From Pseudomonas laurylsulfativorans (GTDB taxonomy: Bacteria > Pseudomonadota > Gammaproteobacteria > Pseudomonadales > Pseudomonadaceae): 64,000 nt of DNA. Shown one piece after another: positions 34,591 to 43,306 of this stretch. The stretch covers positions 186,001 through 250,000 of the forward strand of contig NZ_MUJK01000007.1 of NCBI RefSeq assembly GCF_002906155.1. The letters are read 5' to 3'. Below the pieces are notes generated by a model. That model saw only the letters and a program-made list of their open reading frames with translations. It was not told where the DNA came from and searched no databases. Made by a program: the position numbers and the translations under genes. The first letter of the stretch is position 1, and every line of letters starts with the position of its first letter.

Positions 34591-35337
34591 ATGAAAAAGA
34601 ACACTAGCGGCCCACGCTTCAAAGCGCTCCTCGAAGCAGCGAACATCACGACCACCGGATTTGCCGAATTTCTGGATACGGCTCCGCAAAATGTACATAA
34701 CTGGTACACCCGCGGTGTGCCCGCCCATTGCATGGAAGAGGTCGCCAGAAAACTCTCCGTCAGCAGCGACTGGCTGAAAACCGGCGAAGGCTCGAAAGAT
34801 GCCCAGCACCTGCGCCTGCTCGACGAGTCCGGCAACACCTTCGATGCCCAGACCATCCGTGGCGTCTACACCGTCATCGAGCCTGTCGACGTCGAATTGC
34901 CTCTGTACAAAGAAGCGGTCACCACCCCGGGCTCAAACAAAACCCACGTCATTGAAGACCCCAAGCAATCCATTCGCCTGCCCCGTAGTCACCTCGATTC
35001 CCTGGAAATCAACCACGCCGACGCCATCTGTGCCTTCATGAGCGGCAACAGCATGGGAGAGAAAATTGAAGACGGTTCGACCCTGGCGATTGACCGTGGC
35101 CTGACCCAGATTATCGATGGCGAGATCTACGCCATCGAACATGACGGCATGCTGCGCATCAAGTACCTGCACCGACTACCGGGCAACTCCCTGCGACTGC
35201 GCAGCCACAACCGTGCCGAGTACCCGGATGAAATCTTCAGGGCCGCACAAATCGAAGAGCAGAACATCAGAGTGCTGGGCTGGGTGTTCTGGTGGTCGAC
35301 CCTGAACAAACGGCGGCCGGCGGTGCCATTTCTTTAA
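34591..35337 (+). CDS. XRE-family repressor with S24 (LexA/CI-like) peptidase domain
   Basis: The 248-residue protein has an N-terminal helix-turn-helix (about 8-60, ITTTGFAEFLDTAPQNVHNWYTRG) and a C-terminal S24 fold. The Ser-Lys dyad is intact: Ser154 in GNSMGEKI and Lys191 in LRIKYLH, 37 residues apart as in LexA. However, no Ala-Gly or Cys-Gly occurs anywhere in the protein; where relatives carry the scissile pair the sequence reads KEAVTTPGSN (Pro113-Gly114). It resembles phage or pyocin repressors (CI, PrtR, AlpR), but no phage or pyocin genes flank it. The ATG at 34591 has no strong ribosome site. Confidence 0.85.
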   Translation: MKKNTSGPRFKALLEAANITTTGFAEFLDTAPQNVHNWYTRGVPAHCMEEVARKLSVSSDWLKTGEGSKDAQHLRLLDESGNTFDAQTIRGVYTVIEPVDVELPLYKEAVTTPGSNKTHVIEDPKQSIRLPRSHLDSLEINHADAICAFMSGNSMGEKIEDGSTLAIDRGLTQIIDGEIYAIEHDGMLRIKYLHRLPGNSLRLRSHNRAEYPDEIFRAAQIEEQNIRVLGWVFWWSTLNKRRPAVPFL

Positions 35338-35674
35338 GCTCCCAGAACGCCCATCGGCCACCCACCCGGGTGGCCGAGCGGCTCTGCCCGGCACTTCCCG
35401 CTGGGAATTTGCGCCAAACCTGCGTATGCTGCGCCCCACATTTGCGCATCGACCCGCCTTGCGGCTCAGATGCACTGACCTGACAGATGACTTTCTCCCC
35501 AGGTCCCACAGCCGGACGCAAGATCCGGGTGTACGTTTTGAAGGCTGGCGCGGTTTACCAAAAATGATCCAAGCCAGTCCCCGAGAAGCCGGCCACAAGC
35601 CGGCTTTTTAATGCCTGAAAGAAAGCGATCTGCCCCGTACTTGAATTTGTCGCAGCACTGCTATCACTTTCCCC
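35338..35674. other. Intergenic stretch between repressor gene and magF
   Basis: These 337 bases have no convincing gene. They hold a GC-rich palindrome (cggccaccc about 35355 with gggtggccg about 35368) and a terminator at 35586-35609. The 61-residue frame in between has no ribosome site or family resemblance. A small RNA ending at the terminator is possible but unsupported by a clear promoter. Confidence 0.4.
35586..35609 (+). terminator. Rho-independent terminator, plus strand
   Basis: aagccggc (35586-35593) pairs perfectly with gccggctt (35599-35606) around cacaa and is followed by a T-run. It is 249 bases past the repressor stop, so it ends either a long 3' UTR or a separate short transcript. 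Confidence 0.8.
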
Positions 35675-36487
35675 TCACGGATAACTAAACCCCTTCACCA
35701 ACGTCAGCTCCCCGACCGCGCGCATCGGCACCAGGAACGTCTCCATCTTCTCGCTCGGCGTTCCTTCTTCGGTAATCACCGTAACCTGCGCGGTGGTCAG
35801 TGGTTGGACCGCGTCTTCCTGCCCTTCTTCATCACTGCTGTAGCCGCCGCCGAAGTAGTTCACATACACCAGATATTGCCCTTTGATCGGTGCGGGCATG
35901 GCGAAGATTTCCGGGCCGTAGCCGGTGGTGACGTCGACGTCGAGTGCCGCGCCGTTGGGCGCGACGCGGTCGCCGTACCAGATGTGCGCGCCGTCGGGGG
36001 TGATCAGGTGCAGGTCGAGGTCGGTGCCGTCGCTGTCCCACGCCAGCAATACGCGCAATTTGGCCGGAGTGGCGCCGCCGCTGCTGTTGAGGAACTGGGT
36101 GCGGTGACGTTGTTGGCCGTCAGGGCTGCGAACCTCGACGCTGTTGCTGCCGTTGGGGAATGAGAACGGGCGATCGAAGCGGCCAGCTGGATCGATTTTC
36201 AACGGCATGCTCACACCGTTGACGATCAGCCGGCCGGGTTCTGTCGATTTCGGCGTGGCATTGATCTGCCCACTGATGCGAGCGGTATTGGCCTGCCCTG
36301 CCGGGGTATTCACCGACGAGGCAGGGTAGTTGACGGTCTGCCGGAAGTTTTCCCCTTCACCCTCAGGCGCGCCAGTGCGCCAGCCGCCTGCGGGGGTGTC
36401 GAGTTTGGCGCTGTCAGTCGCCATCACCGATGGCAACGCCACCAGTGAACAGATAAACAGCAAGACCTGTGGATAACGGAGTTTCAT
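35675..36487 (-). CDS. magF: DUF2135 secreted protein, MagF/YfaP-like
   Basis: A 270-residue protein with a cleavable signal peptide (to about ALPSVMA) and a DUF2135 domain. The core is LLAWDSDGTDLDLHLITPDGAHIWYGD, followed by GPEIFAMPAPIKGQYLVYVNYFGGG, a beta-sandwich type seen in YfaP. It is a paralogue of the first gene of the same operon (45055-45846), with which it shares overall plan. It is the last gene, three bases after magE. P. aeruginosa MagF (PA4487) is the expected counterpart; function unknown. Confidence 0.85.
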   Translation of the reverse strand: MKLRYPQVLLFICSLVALPSVMATDSAKLDTPAGGWRTGAPEGEGENFRQTVNYPASSVNTPAGQANTARISGQINATPKSTEPGRLIVNGVSMPLKIDPAGRFDRPFSFPNGSNSVEVRSPDGQQRHRTQFLNSSGGATPAKLRVLLAWDSDGTDLDLHLITPDGAHIWYGDRVAPNGAALDVDVTTGYGPEIFAMPAPIKGQYLVYVNYFGGGYSSDEEGQEDAVQPLTTAQVTVITEEGTPSEKMETFLVPMRAVGELTLVKGFSYP

Positions 36488-36490
36488 GGT

Positions 36491-38110
36491 CTATTCCAGC
36501 AAGAGGTGGCGGGCGAGCCCTTCGATGTAGGTTTCGTCCTGACCATTGGGGTGTGCATCGAAGGCCAGGTGCAGGTATTCGTGGGTCAGGTCGAGGCGGT
36601 CTTGTAGCGTCAGCACACCGCGCACGTAGATGCGTTGGCGTTCGCGGTCGACATAGGGGCGGCCGAAGGCCAGACGGCATACGGCGAAGGTGCTGACTTC
36701 GCTGTAGCCGGTTTCGCTTTCAAGCTTTGGGCGCCAGCCGCGCCTTTGTTTCTGCAGCCAGTCTTGCGCGGCGGGTAACGCATCGCAGGACGCGACCGGG
36801 TTGTCCCAGCGACTGAGGCTGGCGCGTGGGTAGGCGTGCAGCAGGATGGCGTCGTAGCGCTGCCCGGCGCGGGCCTGTTCGACGGCGTGCTGCCAGGACA
36901 GTTTGTCCGGGCCGGGTTGATCGGAATGATAGGTGACGGTACTGCCGGCCAGCACCAGGTCGCTGGTCCACGCCGCGATGTTACGAGACTCGGGCGACGC
37001 CGGACGCGGTGCGACCCGCTGACGGCTGCTGCTGTCATCGATGCTCAGGCAATCGCCACTGCGCGTGGCGTTTTGCAGCAGGTACGTGCGGATGGACACG
37101 GCGAGGGCTTTGGCAGCCTCGACCGGTTCAGCACTGGCTTCGCGCTGAAGAACCCGGGCGACGTACTCCTCGCGATCCAGACGAGCCACGAGCTTGTGGT
37201 TCAGCAGAAACAGTTCGCCATCGCTGTGGATATCCAGCGCATTACCGTTGGCGAATTCAACACGATAATCACCCTGCAATGCTCCGGAAGTCACTGCGGT
37301 GCCCCCTGACAGCACGCGCCGAAGCGGATAGCGCGAGAACAGATCGACTTCTACGCACCTCCCCGCATCCACAGGCCATGCAACAGGAATCACCGCAGAC
37401 AATGCCTGCGCGTAATCACGCAGTACCCGCTGACTCGTGCCACGTCCTCCGGCCCAAACCGGTGTACCGTCCGCCGTCCAACCGGCAAACCCGCCCTGAC
37501 GCGAGGTTGCATCCTGATCCGCCAGCCAGCTCCAGGTCTTCACTCGCAGACGGCTGCCGAGTTCGCCGACAACATGGCCATCGGCGGCATTGAGCATCAC
37601 ATCGAGCAATACACGTCGGGCTTGGTCCTGCGCCGGCAGCACCGAAAGCACCTTCAATAACTGCGCCACCGAAACCCTTGTGGCCGGTTGCAACAACGGT
37701 AATTCCAGCAACCATTGCGGCGCCTGCCGCGCTTGCCAAAAGGTTCGCCAATCGGCATCGCTGATACCCAGCCGTACCGGCTCAAAGTACAAACCACACG
37801 ATTTCACCAATGCCTGATCACGCTCGATCTTGCCGCCCGCCGTGCAGCAATAAACCTCTTCCTTCGACTGGCCGCGGCACTCATAAGCCGGCTCTTGGGC
37901 ACCGGTATCCACCAGCCAGGCATAGACGAACAACTTCCACACACTGCCCAAGGGTGTCTGCAAAGTCTGCGGCAGTGGCTCGCGGGCGATCACTTGAGTT
38001 CGGCTCAACGACAATAAATCGCCTTTGAAGGCCAGGCGCAGTGGTTCGTCCTGCGCCGTCGCCAGCGCAGGGATCAAACACAGCAACCAAGCCATCAGCA
38101 GCTTGTGCAC
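36491..38110 (-). CDS. magE: DUF2300 secreted multidomain protein, MagE/YfaQ-like
   Basis: This 539-residue secreted protein appears to contain three modules. Residues ~50-215 carry penicillin-binding-protein-like motifs: GSVWK (Ser56-Lys59), KSCGLYF (Ser104-Cys-Gly) and VKTW (Lys191-Thr-Trp) before GGFAGWT. Residues ~310-345 resemble SpoIID (YVARVLQREASAEPVEAAKA, then LAVSIRTY, with Glu324 at the catalytic place). The C-terminus has HEYLH (510-514) with Glu530 downstream, a zinc-peptidase pattern. These are readings from motifs; the family is named only DUF2300. The start is a GTG at 38110, one base after the magD stop, giving the signal peptide HKLLMAWLLCLIPALATA; an ATG lies five codons later. 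Confidence 0.82.
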   Translation of the reverse strand: MHKLLMAWLLCLIPALATAQDEPLRLAFKGDLLSLSRTQVIAREPLPQTLQTPLGSVWKLFVYAWLVDTGAQEPAYECRGQSKEEVYCCTAGGKIERDQALVKSCGLYFEPVRLGISDADWRTFWQARQAPQWLLELPLLQPATRVSVAQLLKVLSVLPAQDQARRVLLDVMLNAADGHVVGELGSRLRVKTWSWLADQDATSRQGGFAGWTADGTPVWAGGRGTSQRVLRDYAQALSAVIPVAWPVDAGRCVEVDLFSRYPLRRVLSGGTAVTSGALQGDYRVEFANGNALDIHSDGELFLLNHKLVARLDREEYVARVLQREASAEPVEAAKALAVSIRTYLLQNATRSGDCLSIDDSSSRQRVAPRPASPESRNIAAWTSDLVLAGSTVTYHSDQPGPDKLSWQHAVEQARAGQRYDAILLHAYPRASLSRWDNPVASCDALPAAQDWLQKQRRGWRPKLESETGYSEVSTFAVCRLAFGRPYVDRERQRIYVRGVLTLQDRLDLTHEYLHLAFDAHPNGQDETYIEGLARHLLLE

Positions 38111-38111
38111 G

Positions 38112-41100
38112 TCAGTGAACCGTGACCTGGCCAAGGGCTGCCTTTTGCTCCAGTGCCTGATGCTGCGGCGCATAAACCTGAGTGAAACGCACCGGCGGCA
38201 AGTTGAACTGCCCCTTCTGCGAGAAACGCACCAGGTGCCGCAGGCGCAATTCGCCACTCAAGGCATCGACCGGAACCGCATAAGCCATTTGCCCCGGCTC
38301 GAATCGCGCCTTCTCCAGCGCCGTCGGCTCGGTGCCGGCCTTGCCCATGAGCTTGATGCCCCAGGTTGTACGCTCGACATCGGCACCGGGTGGCAGCGGC
38401 ACTTCCAGCAGGCCATAGCGCAGTGGCTTGGCGGCTTTGCTGGTGACGATCACTTCATCGAGATAGAGGTTGTCGCTGGACAGCGGCGCGTTACCGACCG
38501 CTTCGAGTTTGAAGGTGAAGGCTTCATCCCCCGGCACCAGTCGCGACAGGCGACGAGTGATGGTCACGGCCATCGGTTCGACCGCCGGTTGCTGGCTGCG
38601 GTAGCTCAATGCCGCGCGCAGCGGACGCTCTTGCACCCCGGTCAGCGTCAATACCGTCGGCACTGGCGCAGGCCCCTGCCACGTCCAATACATCTCACCA
38701 GAAACCCCGTACCGCTTCTTCCAGCCTTCACCCGGTGCCAACGCGATAGTGGGCGATGCCTGCTCGATGCTGCGTTGCAGCCAGGTGAGCGCCAACGCAC
38801 GCTCCAGGGTCGATTGCTGCGGCAATAGACGTTGCAACAACGCTTGAGCGTGAGCCGGATCGAAAGGTTGCAGCGACAGGTTCAGCGCTTCGGCAAACGG
38901 CTGGGAACTGACCGCCAGACGTTGCTGCGCATCGACCCGTTGCCGATTGAACGCGTCCGGCAAAGCGACCTTTGCTTGCCTGGCCAGCGATGCCGTCAGC
39001 ACTCGTGCGGCAGCCAGCCCCAAGGCTGAATCCGGATCGCCCATGACAAGGCTGTCTTCACCGTCTTCCATCAGGTTCGCGGCAGTGCCCTCGCCCGCTT
39101 TCGCCAGGTCATCCATCAAGCCACTGAGCAAGGTGTTGACCGGCAACTGCATCTGTTTGGCGAACGACAGGATCAGCGCCCGCTGCAACAGCGGCGTGTT
39201 CTTCGCCTGCTTGGCGTAGACCTCCAGCACCCGCTGCCAATGCTCCGGCGGCAGGCTCAGTTCCAGCACCTGGCTGGCGTGCCAGTCGGCGTAATAGGCG
39301 TAGGCCGTGAGGAACGCATCCGGCTCGCCGTCCATGCCCCACCAGGTGAAGCTCGCCGAAGGGCCAGCCATTTGTACCAGGCGCAGACGACTGTTTTGCA
39401 TGATCAGGCGCAAGCGATCGCGGATCTGCGGATTCGCCGCCAGCGTCGGATAGGCGATGCTCAATGGCAGCAGGCGACTGGCGGTTTGCTCGACGCCACC
39501 GTAGGGGTAGCTCAACAGATCATCGAGGGCCGAACGGAACAACGCTTGCGGACTGTCATCCAGGCGCAGGCGAATATCGGTCGCGTCTGCCGGCAGAGTC
39601 AGCGGTGTATCGCCGCTGCTCACATCGAGACTCTGCGATTGCGTCACCTGCCAGCCTTCACCGGTCGCGCTCAGGTGCACCGTCACCGCATCAGCGGTTT
39701 TGCCGTCCTGCACCAGCTCGGCGCTCCACTCGCCATTGGCCAGTTCAAACGCCGGCAACGGGATGTAGTTGATGCCGCTGTTCAGGGTCACCGGCACGCG
39801 CTGTTCGTTGCCGGCGAAATGGGTCACCAGTTCGGCCTTGACCGGTTTCTCGGCCTGGCTGAAGGCGAACACGCCGAGGTCCGGTTTGTCACCAACGCGG
39901 AATCGGCTCGGGCCGCTCCACTTCAGGTACAGCGGTTTTTCCGAGCGTATGAATAGCTTCTTCTGTCCGACCTGACCGTCATCGGCGATAGCCCTGGCGG
40001 TGATGCGCCAGCGGGTCAGGGAGTCCGGCATCTTGAAGGTGAAGCGGGTTTTGCCGTTGGCATCGGTCAGCAACTCTGGTTGCCACGCTGCCGTGTCGAC
40101 GTCCTCGCGACGCGGCCGCTCCAGCACCTTCACGCCACGCTCACTGCGATTGGCTTTGCCCGGTGCACCGGGGCTGCCTGGCAAGGCGACGTCATAACTG
40201 ATGAACGACAAACTGGCACTGGTGCGCACGTTGTTGCGCCGTGGGTGATAGAAGAACTGGTCGATGCTCGGCGCCACTTCCGGTTGCAGGGCGTAGACCA
40301 TTTCATCGACCACGCTGACCGTCAGGTGCGCGGGAATCGCTTTGCCGGCGAACTGCGTGGTCAGGTCCACCGAGACCGTTTCACCCGGCTGGTAGGTGTC
40401 TTTATCGGTGGCGATGGCCACGTCGATCTGTGGCGTTACGACCTTGATGCCAGCGTTCTGAAAACTGTACTGACCGCCCTTGGTGTACAGCACCGAGAAG
40501 GTCAGGTTCGGCGCGAAACCGTCCTTCACCGGGATGCGCGCGCGGTATTGGGTATCGCTGAGTTTTTCCAGCTTCAGCCAGTCAGCGCCCTTGGAAAGTA
40601 ACGCAGTGGCTTCGACCTTGTCGCGCTCCAGAGACAGCAGCGCATCGCTGACCGGCTCGGGGAAAGTGATCAGTGCCAGCGCTTCATCGCCGGTGATGTA
40701 CTCGGGCTTGTCGAGGACGATTTCCACCGTGCCGGGTACGGCTTTGACACCTTCGCCCGTGACCGAATGACCGGTGGCGCCAACCACCCGGCCATGGTCA
40801 TCCTTGAGCGTCAGGTTGTAGGTGCCCGGCCGATCGAAGGCCAGGGTGAAACCTTTGTCGGTAGCCGCGAGCTTGCCCTCGCCGGTGCTCTGGTCTTCCA
40901 GACGTACCCAGTCGTAACTGCCAGGAGAAACCGCTTCGGCCTGCTCGCCTTCGCGGGTGTAGCTGAAGGCAACCTTGTCACCCACCGCACTGAAGCGTCG
41001 GGGCGCACTCAATCGGAAATTCGCCGCGCCGCGGTCGATGAGGATTTCCTTGGTGGTCTTCACCCGATACGCCGCACCGTCGCTGGCGAACACGGTCAGC

Positions 41101-42671
41101 ATGTAGCGACTCGGTTTGTCGGCGGCCGGCAAGTCGAGGGACGCGTTGCCCTTGGCGTCGGTGGTCAATTCGGTACTGGTCAGCTCCACCGGAAATTGCC
41201 CGAGGTATTGCAGTTCGTTATCGACCATCGACAGCTGTTGGGCACGCAGGCTCAGGCTCAATTTGGCATTGGCCACCGGTTTGCCGTCCGGGTACAGCAA
41301 TACCAGGCTGCCCTTGACCGGCTCGCCGGTGCGGTAGTCCTGCTTGGCCAGGTTGAGGGAAATCTCGAAGTGCGGCTTGATGTACTCAGCGACGCGGAAG
41401 GCGCTGCTGTAAGCCTGATCCTTGTAGCTCAAACGCAGTTCATAGCCACCGGCCACGGCGTTGTCCGGCAACTGGAATCGGCCTTGAGTGCCAGCCTTGG
41501 AGTCGAGTTTCAGATCAAGGGATTGCAGCGCCGTGCCGGTCGCATCGAGCACAGTCACGCTGACGTCGGCAGCGCTTGGCTGCACCGAGTCCCGCGCGTT
41601 CTTGAATTCACGTCCGACGATTTTCAGCGACACCCAATCTCCTGGCCGATACAACGGCCGGTCGGTGAAGGCATAGAGTTTGGTGTCGTAGATTTCGCTG
41701 TCGTAGTAGAAGTTTTCCGAGACGAAAACCCCGCCTTCTTCGTCCTCGCCAATCACGAACGAACGCTCGGGACTGACGTGTTTCAGGCGCAGCAAACCAT
41801 CGGTATCGGTGGCGCCGCTGCTCATCACGCCGAGGCCATCGGTCCACAGCACATTGACCTTCGGCACCGAGCTCCCTTCGTGTTTGCGCGCGGCCCACAC
41901 CAGCAACTCGTCACCTGCAATCTTGCTCACTGCCACGGTGTTGGAGACGAACACCATGGTGGTCGCGCGGTACTTGCCAATCAGCGCTTCCACCAGATAA
42001 AGACCCGGTTTGAGATTGCCCAACGGGATGTACACGTTGCCCGGCGCGACACTGACGAACTCACTGGAAGACCCGGCCAGGTTCACCCCGGCAGGTGGCT
42101 GGATCGGCTTGGCCTGCCACAACGGATAACGGAACTGGCTGACCACCGGCAAACCCGGTATCAGCGCGAATTGCGGCTGCGCATCGTAGGGCGTTGGCGC
42201 GGCCATCGCGTTGCCCATCTTCAGCTCAGGCACTTCTTCGGTGACTTGTTTACGCGACTCGTAGGAAAACGCCCGCTGCATCACCCGACGGGATTTTCGA
42301 TACCAGTTGTCCCATAGGTACGCGAGGGTGTTGGACAGACCTTCACCCTTGAACTGGCCATCGCTGACCACCCGATGCAGGTTCTTCTGGCGCTTGAGGA
42401 AATCCAGTGGTTTGTCGATGCGGTACACCCGAATGTCAGCACCACCGTAGGGTTCCATGCGAAACCGGCGATAGTCGCGGCCCGGTGCTTCGAGGCGCAC
42501 CATCGCCTGCTCATCGCTGGCAAAACTGCTGTCGGCCAGCAGAAAAAAACTCTCGCCGGCCACAGGCGCATAGCCGCTGGCCGGGACCGAGTCTTCAGCA
42601 TGAACCGCCGAGAAAGGCAGTACCAACACCAACATCAGAGACAGTAAACGCAGCATGCGGGCACCGGTCAT
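38112..42671 (-). CDS. magD: Bacterial alpha-2-macroglobulin homologue, MagD/YfaS-like
   Basis: This 1,519-residue periplasmic protein has repeated MG-type beta domains. Examples are PLYRPGDWVSLKIVGREFKN near the N-terminal part and the A2M core YQPGETVSVDLTTQFAGKAIPAHLTVSVVDEMVYAL. A complement-like helical domain follows. The thioester site of trapping macroglobulins (CxEQ) reads GGVEQTASRLL here, Val1060 in place of Cys, so no covalent trap can form; P. aeruginosa MagD also lacks it. The signal peptide starts near MLRLLSLMLVLVLPF. The ATG at 42671 overlaps the magC stop (ATGA); another ATG is five codons in. It presumably traps foreign proteases in the periplasm. Confidence 0.92.
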   Translation of the reverse strand: MTGARMLRLLSLMLVLVLPFSAVHAEDSVPASGYAPVAGESFFLLADSSFASDEQAMVRLEAPGRDYRRFRMEPYGGADIRVYRIDKPLDFLKRQKNLHRVVSDGQFKGEGLSNTLAYLWDNWYRKSRRVMQRAFSYESRKQVTEEVPELKMGNAMAAPTPYDAQPQFALIPGLPVVSQFRYPLWQAKPIQPPAGVNLAGSSSEFVSVAPGNVYIPLGNLKPGLYLVEALIGKYRATTMVFVSNTVAVSKIAGDELLVWAARKHEGSSVPKVNVLWTDGLGVMSSGATDTDGLLRLKHVSPERSFVIGEDEEGGVFVSENFYYDSEIYDTKLYAFTDRPLYRPGDWVSLKIVGREFKNARDSVQPSAADVSVTVLDATGTALQSLDLKLDSKAGTQGRFQLPDNAVAGGYELRLSYKDQAYSSAFRVAEYIKPHFEISLNLAKQDYRTGEPVKGSLVLLYPDGKPVANAKLSLSLRAQQLSMVDNELQYLGQFPVELTSTELTTDAKGNASLDLPAADKPSRYMLTVFASDGAAYRVKTTKEILIDRGAANFRLSAPRRFSAVGDKVAFSYTREGEQAEAVSPGSYDWVRLEDQSTGEGKLAATDKGFTLAFDRPGTYNLTLKDDHGRVVGATGHSVTGEGVKAVPGTVEIVLDKPEYITGDEALALITFPEPVSDALLSLERDKVEATALLSKGADWLKLEKLSDTQYRARIPVKDGFAPNLTFSVLYTKGGQYSFQNAGIKVVTPQIDVAIATDKDTYQPGETVSVDLTTQFAGKAIPAHLTVSVVDEMVYALQPEVAPSIDQFFYHPRRNNVRTSASLSFISYDVALPGSPGAPGKANRSERGVKVLERPRREDVDTAAWQPELLTDANGKTRFTFKMPDSLTRWRITARAIADDGQVGQKKLFIRSEKPLYLKWSGPSRFRVGDKPDLGVFAFSQAEKPVKAELVTHFAGNEQRVPVTLNSGINYIPLPAFELANGEWSAELVQDGKTADAVTVHLSATGEGWQVTQSQSLDVSSGDTPLTLPADATDIRLRLDDSPQALFRSALDDLLSYPYGGVEQTASRLLPLSIAYPTLAANPQIRDRLRLIMQNSRLRLVQMAGPSASFTWWGMDGEPDAFLTAYAYYADWHASQVLELSLPPEHWQRVLEVYAKQAKNTPLLQRALILSFAKQMQLPVNTLLSGLMDDLAKAGEGTAANLMEDGEDSLVMGDPDSALGLAAARVLTASLARQAKVALPDAFNRQRVDAQQRLAVSSQPFAEALNLSLQPFDPAHAQALLQRLLPQQSTLERALALTWLQRSIEQASPTIALAPGEGWKKRYGVSGEMYWTWQGPAPVPTVLTLTGVQERPLRAALSYRSQQPAVEPMAVTITRRLSRLVPGDEAFTFKLEAVGNAPLSSDNLYLDEVIVTSKAAKPLRYGLLEVPLPPGADVERTTWGIKLMGKAGTEPTALEKARFEPGQMAYAVPVDALSGELRLRHLVRFSQKGQFNLPPVRFTQVYAPQHQALEQKAALGQVTVH

Positions 42672-43306
42672 TGGGAGAGAAAATTCAGTCGATAGACGCC
42701 GATGAAGTTGGGGTTGGCTGCGTCGGGTATCCATCGGGTGTCCTTCCATGTCATGAGTTGCTGCAGGCTTGCCGAACGCATGCCGTTGTCGGTGGGGGTG
42801 GTGGTACCGGTGTGATAGGCGATGTAGCGGCCCATCCAGATCATCAGGTGCTGGTCGTCACCCTGATCGAAAAACATCAGGTCGCCAGGACGCGCCTGTG
42901 ACACATCACGACTGACCAGATGGCTATTGAACTGGATCAATTTGATCGCATTGACATATGGCCCGACTTTGCCGCCGCCCTGCTGCCATTGCTGGGCGAG
43001 GCCACGCTGGGCATCACTCAGCTGCAGTTCCGGTGGCAGGTAACGATTGGACAGGCCATTGCTGCGCAGCCATTTGTCGTCATGGACTTTGAGCGCTTCA
43101 TTGGCGGCAAAACGCACCAGCCCAGCACAGTCCTGTTGATACCAACGTGGGCTCGGGCCCTGGCTCAGTTGCTCCTGGGCAATGCGCACGAACCAGGCGC
43201 GGAACACCTGGGATTGCTGCGGGTCGAGCGACGGCGCCTCGACAGCGCGGGCACCCGCGCTCAGCAACAGCACCAACAGGCCGAGACTGCGGATCAATGC
43301 CGTCAC
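42668..43306 (-). CDS. magC: DUF1175 protein, MagC/YfaT-like, with NlpC/P60-like motifs
   Basis: A 212-residue secreted protein (signal peptide to about SAGARA). Its motif order resembles NlpC/P60 papain-fold enzymes: WYQQDCAGLVRFA with Cys60, ARPGDLMFFDQG, then DDQHLMIWMG with His153 and YHTGT. Family assignment to DUF1175 is by the operon and general form; peptidase or amidase activity is inferred. The GTG start at 43306 overlaps the magB stop as GTGA, and the longer frame has no ribosome site. P. aeruginosa MagC (PA4490) corresponds. Confidence 0.83.
   Translation of the reverse strand: MTALIRSLGLLVLLLSAGARAVEAPSLDPQQSQVFRAWFVRIAQEQLSQGPSPRWYQQDCAGLVRFAANEALKVHDDKWLRSNGLSNRYLPPELQLSDAQRGLAQQWQQGGGKVGPYVNAIKLIQFNSHLVSRDVSQARPGDLMFFDQGDDQHLMIWMGRYIAYHTGTTTPTDNGMRSASLQQLMTWKDTRWIPDAANPNFIGVYRLNFLSQ

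Noticed and set aside
35426..35611. 61-codon frame between the repressor and magF
   Set aside because: No ribosome site, no recognisable domain, and it runs through the terminator hairpin.
34430..35674. Prophage or pyocin cluster around the S24 repressor
   Set aside because: Neighbours are ppa and the mag operon; no integrase, lysis, tail or antirepressor genes are present.
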